A DNA stretch of 64,000 nucleotides from positions 496,001 to 560,000 of the forward strand of contig CAVPJW010000006.1 of assembly GCA_963705525.1 (NCBI GenBank), given 5' to 3'. A model generated the notes under the pieces. The model was not told the DNA's origin and searched no databases. It saw nothing but the letters and a program-made list of their open reading frames with translations. A program made the translations under genes and the position numbers. Shown one piece after another: positions 28,489 through 37,976 of this stretch. The stretch's first letter is position 1; every line of letters begins with the position of its first letter. This DNA is from CAVPJW01 sp963705525 (GTDB taxonomy: Bacteria > Acidobacteriota > Vicinamibacteria > Vicinamibacterales > CAVPJW01).

Positions 28489-31400
28489 ATGAGAGACTTT
28501 TCGGACCGAGCGGATGAAGCGGGTGTGGCACTGATCACCGCCCTCCTGGTGTTGATGCTCATCGCCGGCCTGACGGCCGGCATGTTCGCGGCCGTCAACC
28601 TCGATCAGAAGTCGCACGCCGTCGACCGGGATCAGACGCAGGTGTACGCCGCCGCGCACGCGGGGCTCGAAAAACTCACCGCGGATCTCGCGGCACTCTT
28701 CGTGACGGATTTCAGTCCCAGCGCGACGCAGCTCAATGCCCTCACCGCGTCGGGTCGATTGCCAAGCATCCCCGGTTTCGAATACACGGCGCCCGGAGGC
28801 ACCGCAGGTTCCGGCTACAGCGTGTCATGGACGCCCGATGTCAACGGCAATCCGGTGTCGCTGCCGAATACCACCATCACGTCGGGGCCCTACGTGGGGT
28901 TCCAGGGACTCCTCACGAGGTACGACATCACGGTGACAGCCCGTTCGTCGAAGGGCTCTGAAGTGCGGCTGCGCCGCGGGCTGCAGACGGTCGCGGTGCC
29001 GGTCTTTCAGTTCGGCATATTCTCGGAACCGGATCTGACTTTCTATGGTGGTGACGACTTCGACTTCGGCGGACGGGTCCACACCAATGGCAACCTCTGG
29101 CTCTCGGAAGCCTCGAGCTCGACGCTGCTCTTCACAGACCGCGTCTCGGCCTACGGAGACGTCAACCGCAAATACCTGTCCAACGGTCTTGATGCCGCCG
29201 GCAACGGAATGAGCGGGAACGTCAGGATTCTGACCGCGATCGGCAACCTTGCCTCAGCCCGGACCCTGCGATACAGCCCGAACGAGAGCAGCGTGACGAA
29301 CAGCGCCGGCGGTTTCTGGACGACGGCTGACCCACCGGTATGGAACACGAACGGTGCATTGACGAACAACGGCTCGCCCTCGTGGACGACCGTCTCGCAG
29401 TCCTACTATGCGGGCAACCTTCTCAACAGGCATACCGGTGCAAAGGTGCTTCGCCTGCCACTCGTTTCCTTCGGAGCGCAGCCTATCGACTTGATTCGGC
29501 GGCCTGTGGTGAACTCGCTGGAGAACTCGTCCAACGCGCCGGTCTTCGGTCAGCGGTACTTCGGCCCCTTGGCAAGCCTCCGCATTTTGCTCTCCGACAG
29601 ACCCGAAGACATCACGAACCTGCCGACCGTGACCACGACCGCACCGATCTTGCTCACCGGGGACTGGCTGGCCGCGCCCCCGACCGGGTACGGTCCGGTG
29701 GATGCGACCCATCCGCCGATCGCGCGCTCGATAGGCCCTGTCAGCAACACCACGACGACGGGAAGCACGTATTCCAGCCCGTACACGCAGATTCGCGTGA
29801 GCGGCAACATCGACGCGAAATTCAAGGCACCGGCGACGATGACGGTCACGTCGGCTCTGGGGACGGCAACCGTCACGAATTGCACGGCTCGGACGATTAC
29901 AACGTTCACAGGATGCACATTGAGTGCGCCGGGCCTGGCTGTTGCCGGCACGCTGACGGCGACGCTCCCTTCAGGACTCGTCGTGACGGCGGCAACGACC
30001 CTGGCCGCTGGAGCGGGATCGAGTGCCACGATCACCCTGTCCACGACCGGGAATCCTCAACCGACGGCGCGGTTTGCTCCAGGACTCATCTGGGTCAATG
30101 GCACTCCGGTGACGTGCGAAGGGTATAGTTCGGCGCTGAGCCCCCAGCGCTTTACGAACTGCCGAGGGCTGACTGCCGCGCCCGGTAGTGGACTTGCGGT
30201 TTCAACCCATGCGGTTTCCAACGAGAACAAAGATCTGATCGGCGGTTACATCAAGATCGAGAAACAGAGCGGCGCCGGCGCCTGGAGCGACGTCACGCTG
30301 GAGATCCTCAACCTGGGGATTGGCGCTCCCAATCAGGAGGGAGTCCTCTGCGCAGACCCGACGGCTGACGCCGTGATTCGAATTCAGCGGCTGCGGGACA
30401 ATGGCAATACCGGCGGCATTTGCACGTACACCGCCAGCCAGAATCCCCACGACTGGTGGCCGAACGCCCTCTACGACACGCGTGAAGGCAACTACCGTCC
30501 TGGAATCGCCACCACGAGTCCGATGACGCTCGGCGGGATCATCAACTATATCTCTCTGGACGTAAACAATCTGCGGCGATGGTTTGCCGGCCAGATCGGG
30601 ACAACCGGTGCCGACGCACTCCAGAACAACGGATACATCGTGTACTTCTCGGACCGACGAGGCGATCACAACGAGAACGTCACCGGTGATCCTGAAACGG
30701 GCGAGTACGGTTTCGAAGATTTCGTCAATCCCGGATCAGCGACAGGCGCCCAGAATACCGGCCTGGATGTCGGTGAGGACGTCAACCAGAACGGCACGCT
30801 CGACCGTTACGGAGAGACGCCGCATATCCTGGGCGTCGGAGGGGATTGGACCGGCTTTAATGCACCTTTTGACGCCAGCGCACATCCGTGGACCACAATC
30901 ACCACCGCGAACGCCCCGCAAGCCCGCGTCAACCGCCAGGTGCTGTTTCGCCGCGGGCTCAAGCTGGTCAATGCCGGTGTGGTTGGTGGCGTCAGCCGCC
31001 TGCCTGCCAATGGACTGACAGTCGCTTCGGAGAACCCGGTGTACGTGCAAGGCAATTACAACGCGACGAACGACCCGGTTGCCAACCCGACGGAGGTCCA
31101 CGTGCCGGCATCCATCATCGCGGACATGGTGGCCATCCTCTCGAACAATTGGACCGACGCGGCCTCGTTCCGATCGCCCAACGACGCAACCAATCGTCCA
31201 GCGACGACGACAGGGTACCGATTCGCCGTCGTGACCGGCAAGTCGCTTTCATTCCCTTACCCGACTGCAGGATCGCCACAGTTCCTCTTCGGCACCGACG
31301 GCGGCGCCGGCAACTTCCTGCGCTTGATGGACAACTGGAATATCGGTGGCGTCGATCTGAACTACCGGGGCGCGATTGCCAGCCTGTTCATCAGCCGCCA

Positions 31401-31575
31401 AGCCACCGGCACGTTCAAGTATCACGGGAGCAACGCGAATGTGTACGACTATGCGGATCGCAATTTCAGGTTCGACGACGAGTTCCTCCAGCCAGCGTTG
31501 CTGCCGGCGGGCACACCGATGTTCCGCGATGTGAACCTGCTGACGTTCCGGCAGATTCTGAGACCAAACCAGTAG
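28489..31575 (+). CDS. PilX-like N-terminal pilus assembly protein, giant (1028 aa)
   Basis: It starts at ATG 28489 (MRDFSDRADEAG) behind GGAAGG; an upstream ATG at 28465 overlaps the previous stop. One N-terminal helix, GVALITALLVLMLIAGLTAG, is followed by DQKSHAVDRDQTQVYAAAHAGLE, the PilX/DUF4900-like pattern without a classical prepilin cleavage motif. The remaining ~950 residues form a large Thr/Ser/Asn-rich exoplasmic region, with one section of very low complexity (repeated TATVTN / TLTATLP-like strands, about 440-540). Normal PilX proteins are about 200 residues, so this may be an adhesin-like tip component of the minor-pilin complex (inference). Confidence 0.75.
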   Translation: MRDFSDRADEAGVALITALLVLMLIAGLTAGMFAAVNLDQKSHAVDRDQTQVYAAAHAGLEKLTADLAALFVTDFSPSATQLNALTASGRLPSIPGFEYTAPGGTAGSGYSVSWTPDVNGNPVSLPNTTITSGPYVGFQGLLTRYDITVTARSSKGSEVRLRRGLQTVAVPVFQFGIFSEPDLTFYGGDDFDFGGRVHTNGNLWLSEASSSTLLFTDRVSAYGDVNRKYLSNGLDAAGNGMSGNVRILTAIGNLASARTLRYSPNESSVTNSAGGFWTTADPPVWNTNGALTNNGSPSWTTVSQSYYAGNLLNRHTGAKVLRLPLVSFGAQPIDLIRRPVVNSLENSSNAPVFGQRYFGPLASLRILLSDRPEDITNLPTVTTTAPILLTGDWLAAPPTGYGPVDATHPPIARSIGPVSNTTTTGSTYSSPYTQIRVSGNIDAKFKAPATMTVTSALGTATVTNCTARTITTFTGCTLSAPGLAVAGTLTATLPSGLVVTAATTLAAGAGSSATITLSTTGNPQPTARFAPGLIWVNGTPVTCEGYSSALSPQRFTNCRGLTAAPGSGLAVSTHAVSNENKDLIGGYIKIEKQSGAGAWSDVTLEILNLGIGAPNQEGVLCADPTADAVIRIQRLRDNGNTGGICTYTASQNPHDWWPNALYDTREGNYRPGIATTSPMTLGGIINYISLDVNNLRRWFAGQIGTTGADALQNNGYIVYFSDRRGDHNENVTGDPETGEYGFEDFVNPGSATGAQNTGLDVGEDVNQNGTLDRYGETPHILGVGGDWTGFNAPFDASAHPWTTITTANAPQARVNRQVLFRRGLKLVNAGVVGGVSRLPANGLTVASENPVYVQGNYNATNDPVANPTEVHVPASIIADMVAILSNNWTDAASFRSPNDATNRPATTTGYRFAVVTGKSLSFPYPTAGSPQFLFGTDGGAGNFLRLMDNWNIGGVDLNYRGAIASLFISRQATGTFKYHGSNANVYDYADRNFRFDDEFLQPALLPAGTPMFRDVNLLTFRQILRPNQ

Positions 31576-31636
31576 CCTACGCGGATCAACCAACCGGGAA
31601 TCAGGATCGCCCATTCCGAGCGCGCTGACGCGGCTG

Positions 31637-31793
31637 AATGGGCAGGCAGGCGCTCCGCGCGATCTCTGGTGCCGATGTGCCATTGATTCCTCTCTGTCGT
31701 TCCGTCATCCTGAGAGCCGTGCCCTCCCCCGTGCTCCTCGCTTGCCTTCTCGGCATCGCCGCCGCTGATTCTTCGGAGATCAGGACGCTGGCG
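31637..31793 (+). repeat. ~160-bp repeat, copy B (overlaps 5' end of the solute-binding-protein gene)
   Basis: Similar to 25641-25803 in the same orientation. Its left part has TCATCCTGA and its right part TCAGGACGC, which are imperfectly complementary, so it may be a dispersed extragenic element with inverted ends. Here it is read through by the solute-binding-protein frame and supplies its apparent signal peptide. Confidence 0.55.
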
Positions 31794-32441
31794 CCCGATC
31801 GAATCACGATCGCCGTCACCACGGAGAATCCGACGAGCCCATACGATCCGCAGCTGTGGATCAGACGATACCTGGAACGGTTTGCTGAAGAACACCACTT
31901 CACCGTCGACTGGGTCGTCGTCCCTTTTGACGGCTCGTGGCTCCGGGCGGGCCGTAATGAAGTGGATCTCGTCGCGACCAACGTGGCGAGCTTTCCCGAA
32001 CGGATCAGTCCTGGGGCCACGTTTTCCTCGCCCTTCCTCTTCGAGCGGCGCGCTCTGCGCATCCGCGCGGCTGATGCGCGTCGCTTCGCCCGCATGGGCG
32101 ATTTCGTCGGCCATTCGCTTGGCGTCGTGCGGGGGACTGCGGCCGAGCGCGACGTCGGTCGTCGTGCGCCGAGCGGCGCGACGATTGTCGCCACGCAGTC
32201 GTTCGCCGAGCTCTACTCGCAGTTCGATGCCGGGAGGGTCGATGCGATCGCCGAAGCCGAGTACTATGCCCTCAACGGACAGGTCATTCCGTCACACGGC
32301 GCCGACGTATCGCTGATCGATCTCCACGATCTCGTGCCGGGCCAGCGCGAAGAGTCTGTTTTCGTGGTGCGCGACAAGAGCACGAACCTGCTCGAGGCGT
32401 TGAACCAGTTCATCGCGCGCACGCCGTTTCCGACGAAGTGA
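31677..32441 (+). CDS. Periplasmic solute-binding protein (SBP_bac_3-like, orphan)
   Basis: 254 residues from GTG 31677 (ATG 31638 is an alternative). The hydrophobic leader SPVLLACLLGIAAADS looks like a signal peptide, followed by RITIAVTTENPTSPYDPQLW and the bilobed type-2 periplasmic-binding pattern (EVDLVATNVASFPERI, SLGVVRGTAAERDVG, RVDAIAEAEYYALN). No transporter membrane component adjoins it, so it may be a receptor-type or orphan binding protein. The 5' end coincides with repeat copy B, so the exact start, and whether the leader is real, are uncertain. Confidence 0.7.
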   Translation: MPLIPLCRSVILRAVPSPVLLACLLGIAAADSSEIRTLAPDRITIAVTTENPTSPYDPQLWIRRYLERFAEEHHFTVDWVVVPFDGSWLRAGRNEVDLVATNVASFPERISPGATFSSPFLFERRALRIRAADARRFARMGDFVGHSLGVVRGTAAERDVGRRAPSGATIVATQSFAELYSQFDAGRVDAIAEAEYYALNGQVIPSHGADVSLIDLHDLVPGQREESVFVVRDKSTNLLEALNQFIARTPFPTK

Positions 32442-32532
32442 GCAGGCCAGCCCAGGCCTGACGCATCCGTCCGGTCGCAGGCCAGACTTCAGGCCTCGCG
32501 CGCAACGTGAGTCAGTCTGTTGATCGAACCGT

Positions 32533-34251
32533 TTAGGGTGCAGCGCTGTGCCGGACATTGATGCCAGAGTCGGGAAGCAATTTGTAAACGCTCAACTGGT
32601 CATCGCTGAAGAAGAGCGACAGGTCGGAACGAAGACCAATGGCTTGAAGCACGAATTGCCGGTAGAGCGGGTGCATGTCGGTGACGTGCAGGACGACATA
32701 CCGGACCTGACGGGCTCGGAGAGCCGCGATCGAGTCGTCTGAAGGAAACAAGCGCATGACCGGGACGAGGCGCCCGTATGACTCCGGTCTGTATCCGCTG
32801 TGCCCATTGAGGAGCGGTCGCCAATGTTCCGTCGACGCGAGCACGTAGGCCGAGTTCTTGAAGATCTCGTGATAGGGATAGAACGGGAGCTCGACCACGG
32901 TCCCTGGCTCGGGGTCTTTCCCAATCACGCGGTAGATCTTCGGAATACCTTCAAATTTGTCGTATGAAACTGGTGCGTGCAGTGCTTCGAGGTTGACGAG
33001 CACAAGGCAGACCGCGGACACGGCGAACCGCCACCGGCGCTGACCAGGCAGTCTGGCGCGAGCCTCCGCGAGGCCGAAGCCCGCCAGCAGGCCCGCCGAC
33101 AACAGGACAATGTTGCCAAATCGCCCGACGGCGCGAATGCCCTCGAGCGGAGGCAGAAGGTCATAGAGCCACCTGTACACCGGAGTATTCGTACCCAGCG
33201 ACAAGAGGAAGGCGACGCCAGCCACTCCGACCAGCATCCATACCCGTCGACCAGTCAGGGAATCGCGATAGAGCCCCAGCACGGCGATCGCAAGGAATGC
33301 CACCGTTGCACCCGGAAAGAGGGCGGAGTGGCCGCGTCCGTGCCAATTACGGAAATTGTGGCTCCACGTGTCGTAGTGGACGATGCTGCCCGACACGAGA
33401 TAGTTGATGGGCGTTGCGGAGTAGTGTGTGACTTCGGCGAGGGAACGGCGGAGCCCCTGCTCGGCGCGCGCGAGTCGGTAGGGCCAGAGCACAGGCAGCA
33501 CGATGAGCAGGCTCACACCGGCTGCGAGCGCGAGCCTCGGGAGGATGGCGTGGGCGCGCGGTCCCCACCAGTCGCCGACGCGCATCACCGTCGCAGCCGC
33601 CAGCATGAACACCGTGAAGATGGCGAGGTAGCCGGACGTCAACGACAGGAGGATGACAAAGAACGACAGCCACAGGGCGTCTCGTGTGCGCGCCTTGAGA
33701 AAGAGCCGATCGAGTGCCCACAGCGCCAGCGGCAACCATCCCCAATGGATCGCCTGCAGGTGCGCCAGCCGCGTCATGCTCTGCGAATTGAACGCGACCG
33801 CTGAGCCGGCCACCAGACCGGCCCAGAGATCGCCGGTCCAGCTCGTGATCACGATTGAGGTCATCACTCCAGTGAGCATGAGTCCGAGAAGCAGGAGCAG
33901 GTTGTACGTCAGCACCGGCGACGCGCCGGCCCAGCGAAGCGGAATAGCCATGGCGCCCTGCGGAATCAGCGGTTCCGAGAAGGCGAGCGTCCGAGGTTCC
34001 GGATAAAAGATGTTCGCGTTGAACAGATGAAATGGATCGCGAGGGAGCGTGTGAGCCACCCAGCACACAATCCACTCGTTCAGCCTCGTATCGGCATTGT
34101 CATTGCGGGACAGGTGGCTCGGGTCGGTGACAAGCGGCCAGGTGTGGAGGACCGTGAGCAGCGTAAAGACGATTGCTGCGACCGGGACATGCCGGCGCGG
34201 CGTCGGCCGCTCATCCGGCGGGGAGGCAGCGCGGGCGTCAGCGGAAGTCAC
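32533..34251 (-). CDS. GT-C-like membrane glycosyltransferase, copy 2 (intact)
   Basis: 572 residues, intact paralogue of the gene at 19214-20934. It has the same luminal motif (SRNDNADTRLNEWIVCW, about 50-65), YPEPRTLAFSEPLIPQGAM, a long helix block including VAFNSQSMTRLAHLQAIH, and a C-terminal soluble domain ending SDLSLFFSDDQLSVYKLL. The Asp/Glu residues in the first luminal loop suit a GT-C catalytic site using a lipid-linked donor, but no named family is certain. The two copies face the same way 13 kb apart and share a leader element. Start GTG 34251; the AT-rich promoter-like element lies about 87 nt upstream. Confidence 0.8.
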   Translation of the reverse strand: MTSADARAASPPDERPTPRRHVPVAAIVFTLLTVLHTWPLVTDPSHLSRNDNADTRLNEWIVCWVAHTLPRDPFHLFNANIFYPEPRTLAFSEPLIPQGAMAIPLRWAGASPVLTYNLLLLLGLMLTGVMTSIVITSWTGDLWAGLVAGSAVAFNSQSMTRLAHLQAIHWGWLPLALWALDRLFLKARTRDALWLSFFVILLSLTSGYLAIFTVFMLAAATVMRVGDWWGPRAHAILPRLALAAGVSLLIVLPVLWPYRLARAEQGLRRSLAEVTHYSATPINYLVSGSIVHYDTWSHNFRNWHGRGHSALFPGATVAFLAIAVLGLYRDSLTGRRVWMLVGVAGVAFLLSLGTNTPVYRWLYDLLPPLEGIRAVGRFGNIVLLSAGLLAGFGLAEARARLPGQRRWRFAVSAVCLVLVNLEALHAPVSYDKFEGIPKIYRVIGKDPEPGTVVELPFYPYHEIFKNSAYVLASTEHWRPLLNGHSGYRPESYGRLVPVMRLFPSDDSIAALRARQVRYVVLHVTDMHPLYRQFVLQAIGLRSDLSLFFSDDQLSVYKLLPDSGINVRHSAAP

Positions 34252-34337
34252 GCGCGAGTCGTCGGTTCACTGAGCGAACGTGCCGGGATCTTCATGAACC
34301 GCTCAGGCGTGCGTATGCCAACGGATCATCACGTTCG

Positions 34338-34373
34338 ATGCTAACATCAGTTTTTAAGAAAAAAAGATGGTGA
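34338..34373 (-). promoter_or_regulatory. AT-rich promoter/operator of GT-C copy 2 (TCACCA-N24-TAGCAT)
   Basis: Minus-strand TCACCA, 24 AT-rich bases, then TAGCAT preceded by TG plus one base. Box sequences and spacing are identical to 20947-20982 before copy 1. It sits in a long AT-rich patch (34340-34410) that could also hold the promoter of the divergent lipoprotein gene. Confidence 0.55.
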
Positions 34374-34503
34374 TCTCATTTTTAATGAATAATTAATATA
34401 CAGACCGAAAGAATGGGGTAGTGGTCTAATGCCAGCGGTTCAATCAACGCGGCCTCGCTTCCACACCGGCCGCCAATGTGAGACCTGCTAAACGAGGGCT
34501 GCT

Positions 34504-36003
34504 ATGCAAAAGACCGTCCGGCCGCCTGTCCTGACCGTGGTCGCCCTCATCGCGCTCGGCGTCTTGGCGTGCAGTCGGACCGGACATTCGCCGAAGGTCA
34601 TCGTCGTCGGCCTGGACGGCCTGACCTGGCGCTTTCTGGATCCGCTCGTGAAAGACCATCAGCTCCCCAACATCGAGGGCGTTCTCAAGGGAGCGGCATT
34701 CGGGGAAATCGAGACCTTTCGGCCAACCAAGTCCGGGATTCTGTGGACGTCGATCGCCACGGGGAAGACCATGGCGAAGCATGGGATTACCGACTGGACC
34801 TTTGTGGATCAAAGGGCCCGCGCTGAGATCGAGCGTCTTCGGCTGGTCACCGGCATCGATCGCACAGCCGCCACAATCTGGGAGATCTTGAGCGCAAAAG
34901 GACGTTCGGTGGCGGTCACCAACTGGTGGGTCACCTATCCAGCCAGGCCCGTCAACGGGTTTCTCATTACCGATCGATTGAAGGCGATCGCGACCAGGAA
35001 ATCGGTCCCCGACGACCCGGACGTCGTTTACCCGCCTTCCCTCATTGAGGAACTCAGACCGTTGTTCCTTCGGCCCGGGGGTGCGGCTCCCACCCTCGGG
35101 AAGTACGCCTTTCCTACCTACACGCCAACCGCCCTTGCGGAGCTGTTTGACACCAGTAGGGCGAGCAAGGTGCTCTGGGGAGCGCTGGCATCGTATGTCG
35201 GCCAGGACCAGATGGTGACGAACTGGGCCCTCCATCTGTTCGACAAGGGCCAGCCCGATTTCTTCGGCGTCGTCGTAAGAATCACCGACGTCTTTGCCCA
35301 CTTCGGCTGGCGCTTCGCCGACCGGGCAACGCTTGAGAGGATCGTCCCGCAAATTCGAATCGAAAGCCTGTTGAGCGAAGACCCGACTGTTCGAGACAAG
35401 GCGCAGAGCCTGATTGGGGAACTGGATCCGGCCGTCGCAAGGGCCATGCTGCCCTCGTATAAGTTCGCCGATGACTTCGTCGGCGCGATCGTGTCGAGGA
35501 TGGATGCGGACTCGATCCTCATGATCGTGTCCGATCATGGCTTCAACTGGATCGGAGGTGGATATGACCACAACACCAGGAGCGCCTATCCGAAGATCTC
35601 GCCACCGGGAGTCATCGTCCTGAAGGGCAAGGGCATTCGTCCTGGTCGGATCGAGGGCGCAAAGGTGTTCGACGTCACTCCGACGATCCTCTACGCGATG
35701 GGAGAACCCACTGGCCGGGACATGGATGGACGGGCTCTCAAGGACGCGTTCCTGGGTTCCGGCACGCGGGAGGAGCGGTTCGTCCAGAGCTACGGGACCG
35801 GTGCGCCGCAGGGGAGGGAGGTATCCACTTCGCGGGAGGCGGAAAAGGACATGCTCAACGACCTCAAGACGCTTGGTTACATCGGCGGCGAACCTGGGGG
35901 TGACGAGACCAAGGACGGGTCGAACACCGATGCGGCGACCTCGGATCGAGCGGGCAACAAATCAGATCGGCGCCGTCCTGGCAAATCCAGGCCGAAACAC
36001 TGA
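34504..36003 (+). CDS. Alkaline phosphatase-superfamily lipoprotein (type I phosphodiesterase/nucleotide pyrophosphatase-like)
   Basis: 499 residues. A lipobox (ALGVLACS, Cys about 24) indicates a lipid-anchored envelope protein. The metal-binding alkaline-phosphatase-superfamily core is visible: Asp in VIVVGLDGLTW (about 38), a nucleophile position in RPTKSGILWTSIATGK (about 77-92), RITDVFAHFGW (Asp and His) and the late SDHGFNW (about 343) with a further His in DHNTRS. A charged tail ends the protein. Relatives hydrolyse phosphodiesters or transfer phospho-groups to glycans. It is divergent from GT-C copy 2 across an AT-rich intergenic region, so a shared role at the cell surface is possible. 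Confidence 0.8.
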   Translation: MQKTVRPPVLTVVALIALGVLACSRTGHSPKVIVVGLDGLTWRFLDPLVKDHQLPNIEGVLKGAAFGEIETFRPTKSGILWTSIATGKTMAKHGITDWTFVDQRARAEIERLRLVTGIDRTAATIWEILSAKGRSVAVTNWWVTYPARPVNGFLITDRLKAIATRKSVPDDPDVVYPPSLIEELRPLFLRPGGAAPTLGKYAFPTYTPTALAELFDTSRASKVLWGALASYVGQDQMVTNWALHLFDKGQPDFFGVVVRITDVFAHFGWRFADRATLERIVPQIRIESLLSEDPTVRDKAQSLIGELDPAVARAMLPSYKFADDFVGAIVSRMDADSILMIVSDHGFNWIGGGYDHNTRSAYPKISPPGVIVLKGKGIRPGRIEGAKVFDVTPTILYAMGEPTGRDMDGRALKDAFLGSGTREERFVQSYGTGAPQGREVSTSREAEKDMLNDLKTLGYIGGEPGGDETKDGSNTDAATSDRAGNKSDRRRPGKSRPKH

Positions 36004-36126
36004 GAGGTGGCAAGCGCCCTCGCAACTCGCCGCTCTTCAGGCTGGAACTCGGCCGTTTCAATCCGGACATCGAGAGGGAAGTGATCGGAACGCGGGGTGT
36101 TGATGCTGCCAAGCGCCAGCACGGCC

Positions 36127-36687
36127 TTAACGACCGTTTCCGAGGCGCTTCCGCTTTCGCTGCAACGGCCCACCCAACGCGAGAGACGGCCTCACCGACC
36201 GTCCTGTGGGTTGTTCCACGATGATGATCGAGCGCATCTGGAACCGCAATCCCTCGGCACTGCGCCAGCGCCGCATGGCTTGGCGCAACCGCACCAGCTC
36301 GGCGCGTTCCTCCGACTCTCCGGGTAATCGTTCCATGCGGTCGAGGATCGCCAGTTCAAGATCGGCGACACCCTTGCCCGGATCGAGGGCGATCAACGCG
36401 CGCCCATCCGCGAGGGGCACGATCGACACGCCCTCGAGTCGCCGAAGAATCATCGGATTCACAACTATCAGGGCGCGCTTCCCGGAGAGCTGCACCAGCT
36501 CTGGCTGGGACGATGCTGTCGTATCACGACCCGTGGAGCGGGAGCCGAATCGTTCATGCAGCAAGACAATGGCCCACGCCGGATCCGTGTGAAGCGTGCG
36601 CAGCCACTCGAGCACGTTGTCGGGGAGCGTCAGGATGATCGCTTTGGCCGGTCGCCCGAACTTAGGGGGCCGTCCACGGGTAGGCAC
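36127..36687 (-). CDS. Small putative DNA-binding protein (AT-hook-like + ribbon-helix-helix-like)
   Basis: 186 residues from GTG 36687; upstream residues in the frame are not conserved-looking. The N-terminus reads VPTRGRPPKFGRPAKAIILT. The GRPPK core resembles an AT-hook, and AIILTLPDNVLEWLRTLH looks like a ribbon-helix-helix strand plus helix. The remainder (ALIVVNPMILRRLEGVSIVP, LADGRALIALDPGKGVADLE, then a helix-rich segment) is not recognised. A regulator that responds to an unknown cue is one possibility, and no target is indicated. It converges with the lipoprotein gene and is divergent from the catabolic island, whose expression it could control (inference from position). Confidence 0.5.
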   Translation of the reverse strand: MPTRGRPPKFGRPAKAIILTLPDNVLEWLRTLHTDPAWAIVLLHERFGSRSTGRDTTASSQPELVQLSGKRALIVVNPMILRRLEGVSIVPLADGRALIALDPGKGVADLELAILDRMERLPGESEERAELVRLRQAMRRWRSAEGLRFQMRSIIIVEQPTGRSVRPSLALGGPLQRKRKRLGNGR

Positions 36688-36950
36688 AGCGCCATTTTTA
36701 TCAGAAAAGAAACAGAAGTCAATTTTCCATGAACAAAGTCGGCGTGGCCACCGTGTCGAGGCGTGACGGACCAAAAAGCAACAAGAACACCATGGAACAC
36801 CTCAGCAGTTTCTCGGCATTTGTCCTCGCTGCACCGCTGCCGTCCTCGTCTCTCGATCATTCGCAACTCTCTAGCGAGGCATCGTCACCGATTGACGCCC
36901 GCAGGCATTACACTGACGGCCGAGCCGGCCACGCGGGAGTGCGAGACACG

Positions 36951-37973
36951 ATGGAACCGATACACGTCCTTATCAGCGCCAAGGTCACGGCGGAACAGCT
37001 CGCACGGATGCGCGGACTTCATCCGCGCCTGATCATCCACGGAGAACCGGGCGGGTTCGCCATCATGCACGCCTCGGAGGTCGACTACAAGGGCATCGAC
37101 TATCCGGACGAGCGTCCTGACGTCGATGTCGAGAGCCTCGTCCGCCAGGCCGAGGCGATCATCGCGACGCGAATACCCAACAACCTCCTCGACCGGGCCC
37201 AGCGCCTTCGCTGGCTGCAATTCACGAGTGCCGGCGTTGATCACCTCTGGAAGCCCAGTCTGGATCCGGGCAGCGTGATCGTGACCAGCGCCAAGAGCAT
37301 TCACGGCATACCGATTTCGGAGTTCGTGATGGGATGCATGCTCTTCTTCGCGAAGGGCATGGCGCGTATGCAGAAACAGCAGCGCGAGCGGGTCTACAAG
37401 AAGTTCCTCATCGAAGAGCTGTTCGGGAAGACCGTTGCCCTGATAGGTGTCGGCGAGCTGGGGGGCGCGGTGGCGCGGCGGTCGAAGGCGTTTGGCATGA
37501 GCACGGTCGGTGTTCGCCGCCGGCCCGGGCGCGATGGCGTCGATCCGGCGATCGACGACGTGGTTGAGATGGACGCGATGACCGAAGCGCTCGGACGAGC
37601 CGACTATGTCGTCAGTTCATTGCCGCTGACCGATCGGACGCGCGGCGTGCTCGACGAGCATTTCTTCACACGTATGAAACCGTCGGCGATCTTCGTCAAT
37701 GTGGGACGTGGCAAGACCGTGAGGGAAGCGGCCCTCGTCCGGGCGCTGGAGGAAAAGTGGATCGCCGGCGCCGGACTCGATGTGTACGAGCAGGAACCGC
37801 TGCCGGCCGACAGCCGGCTGTGGATCATGCCGAACGTGCTCCTGAGCCCGCACATGTGCGGCGACACCTCGATGTACATGGAACGATTCACCGATATCCT
37901 GTGCGACAACCTGCTCCGATACGCGGAGGGCCGGCCGCTCAGGAACGTGGTCGACCCCCAAGAACGGTACTGA
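36951..37973 (+). CDS. D-isomer-specific 2-hydroxyacid dehydrogenase
   Basis: 340 residues from ATG 36951; the open frame continues upstream to 36729 with no family similarity. The Rossmann signature is GKTVALIGVGELGGAVARRS (about 156-175). The substrate domain flanks it, and the catalytic set appears as Arg in the NVGRGKTV region, Glu in LDVYEQEPLP and His in LLSPHMCGD. Such enzymes reduce 2-oxoacids to D-2-hydroxyacids with NAD(P)H or run in reverse. It opens a run of hydrolases and a PLP enzyme whose products could be 2-oxoacids. The next gene begins 4 bp after its stop. Confidence 0.88.
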   Translation: MEPIHVLISAKVTAEQLARMRGLHPRLIIHGEPGGFAIMHASEVDYKGIDYPDERPDVDVESLVRQAEAIIATRIPNNLLDRAQRLRWLQFTSAGVDHLWKPSLDPGSVIVTSAKSIHGIPISEFVMGCMLFFAKGMARMQKQQRERVYKKFLIEELFGKTVALIGVGELGGAVARRSKAFGMSTVGVRRRPGRDGVDPAIDDVVEMDAMTEALGRADYVVSSLPLTDRTRGVLDEHFFTRMKPSAIFVNVGRGKTVREAALVRALEEKWIAGAGLDVYEQEPLPADSRLWIMPNVLLSPHMCGDTSMYMERFTDILCDNLLRYAEGRPLRNVVDPQERY

Positions 37974-37976
37974 TCG

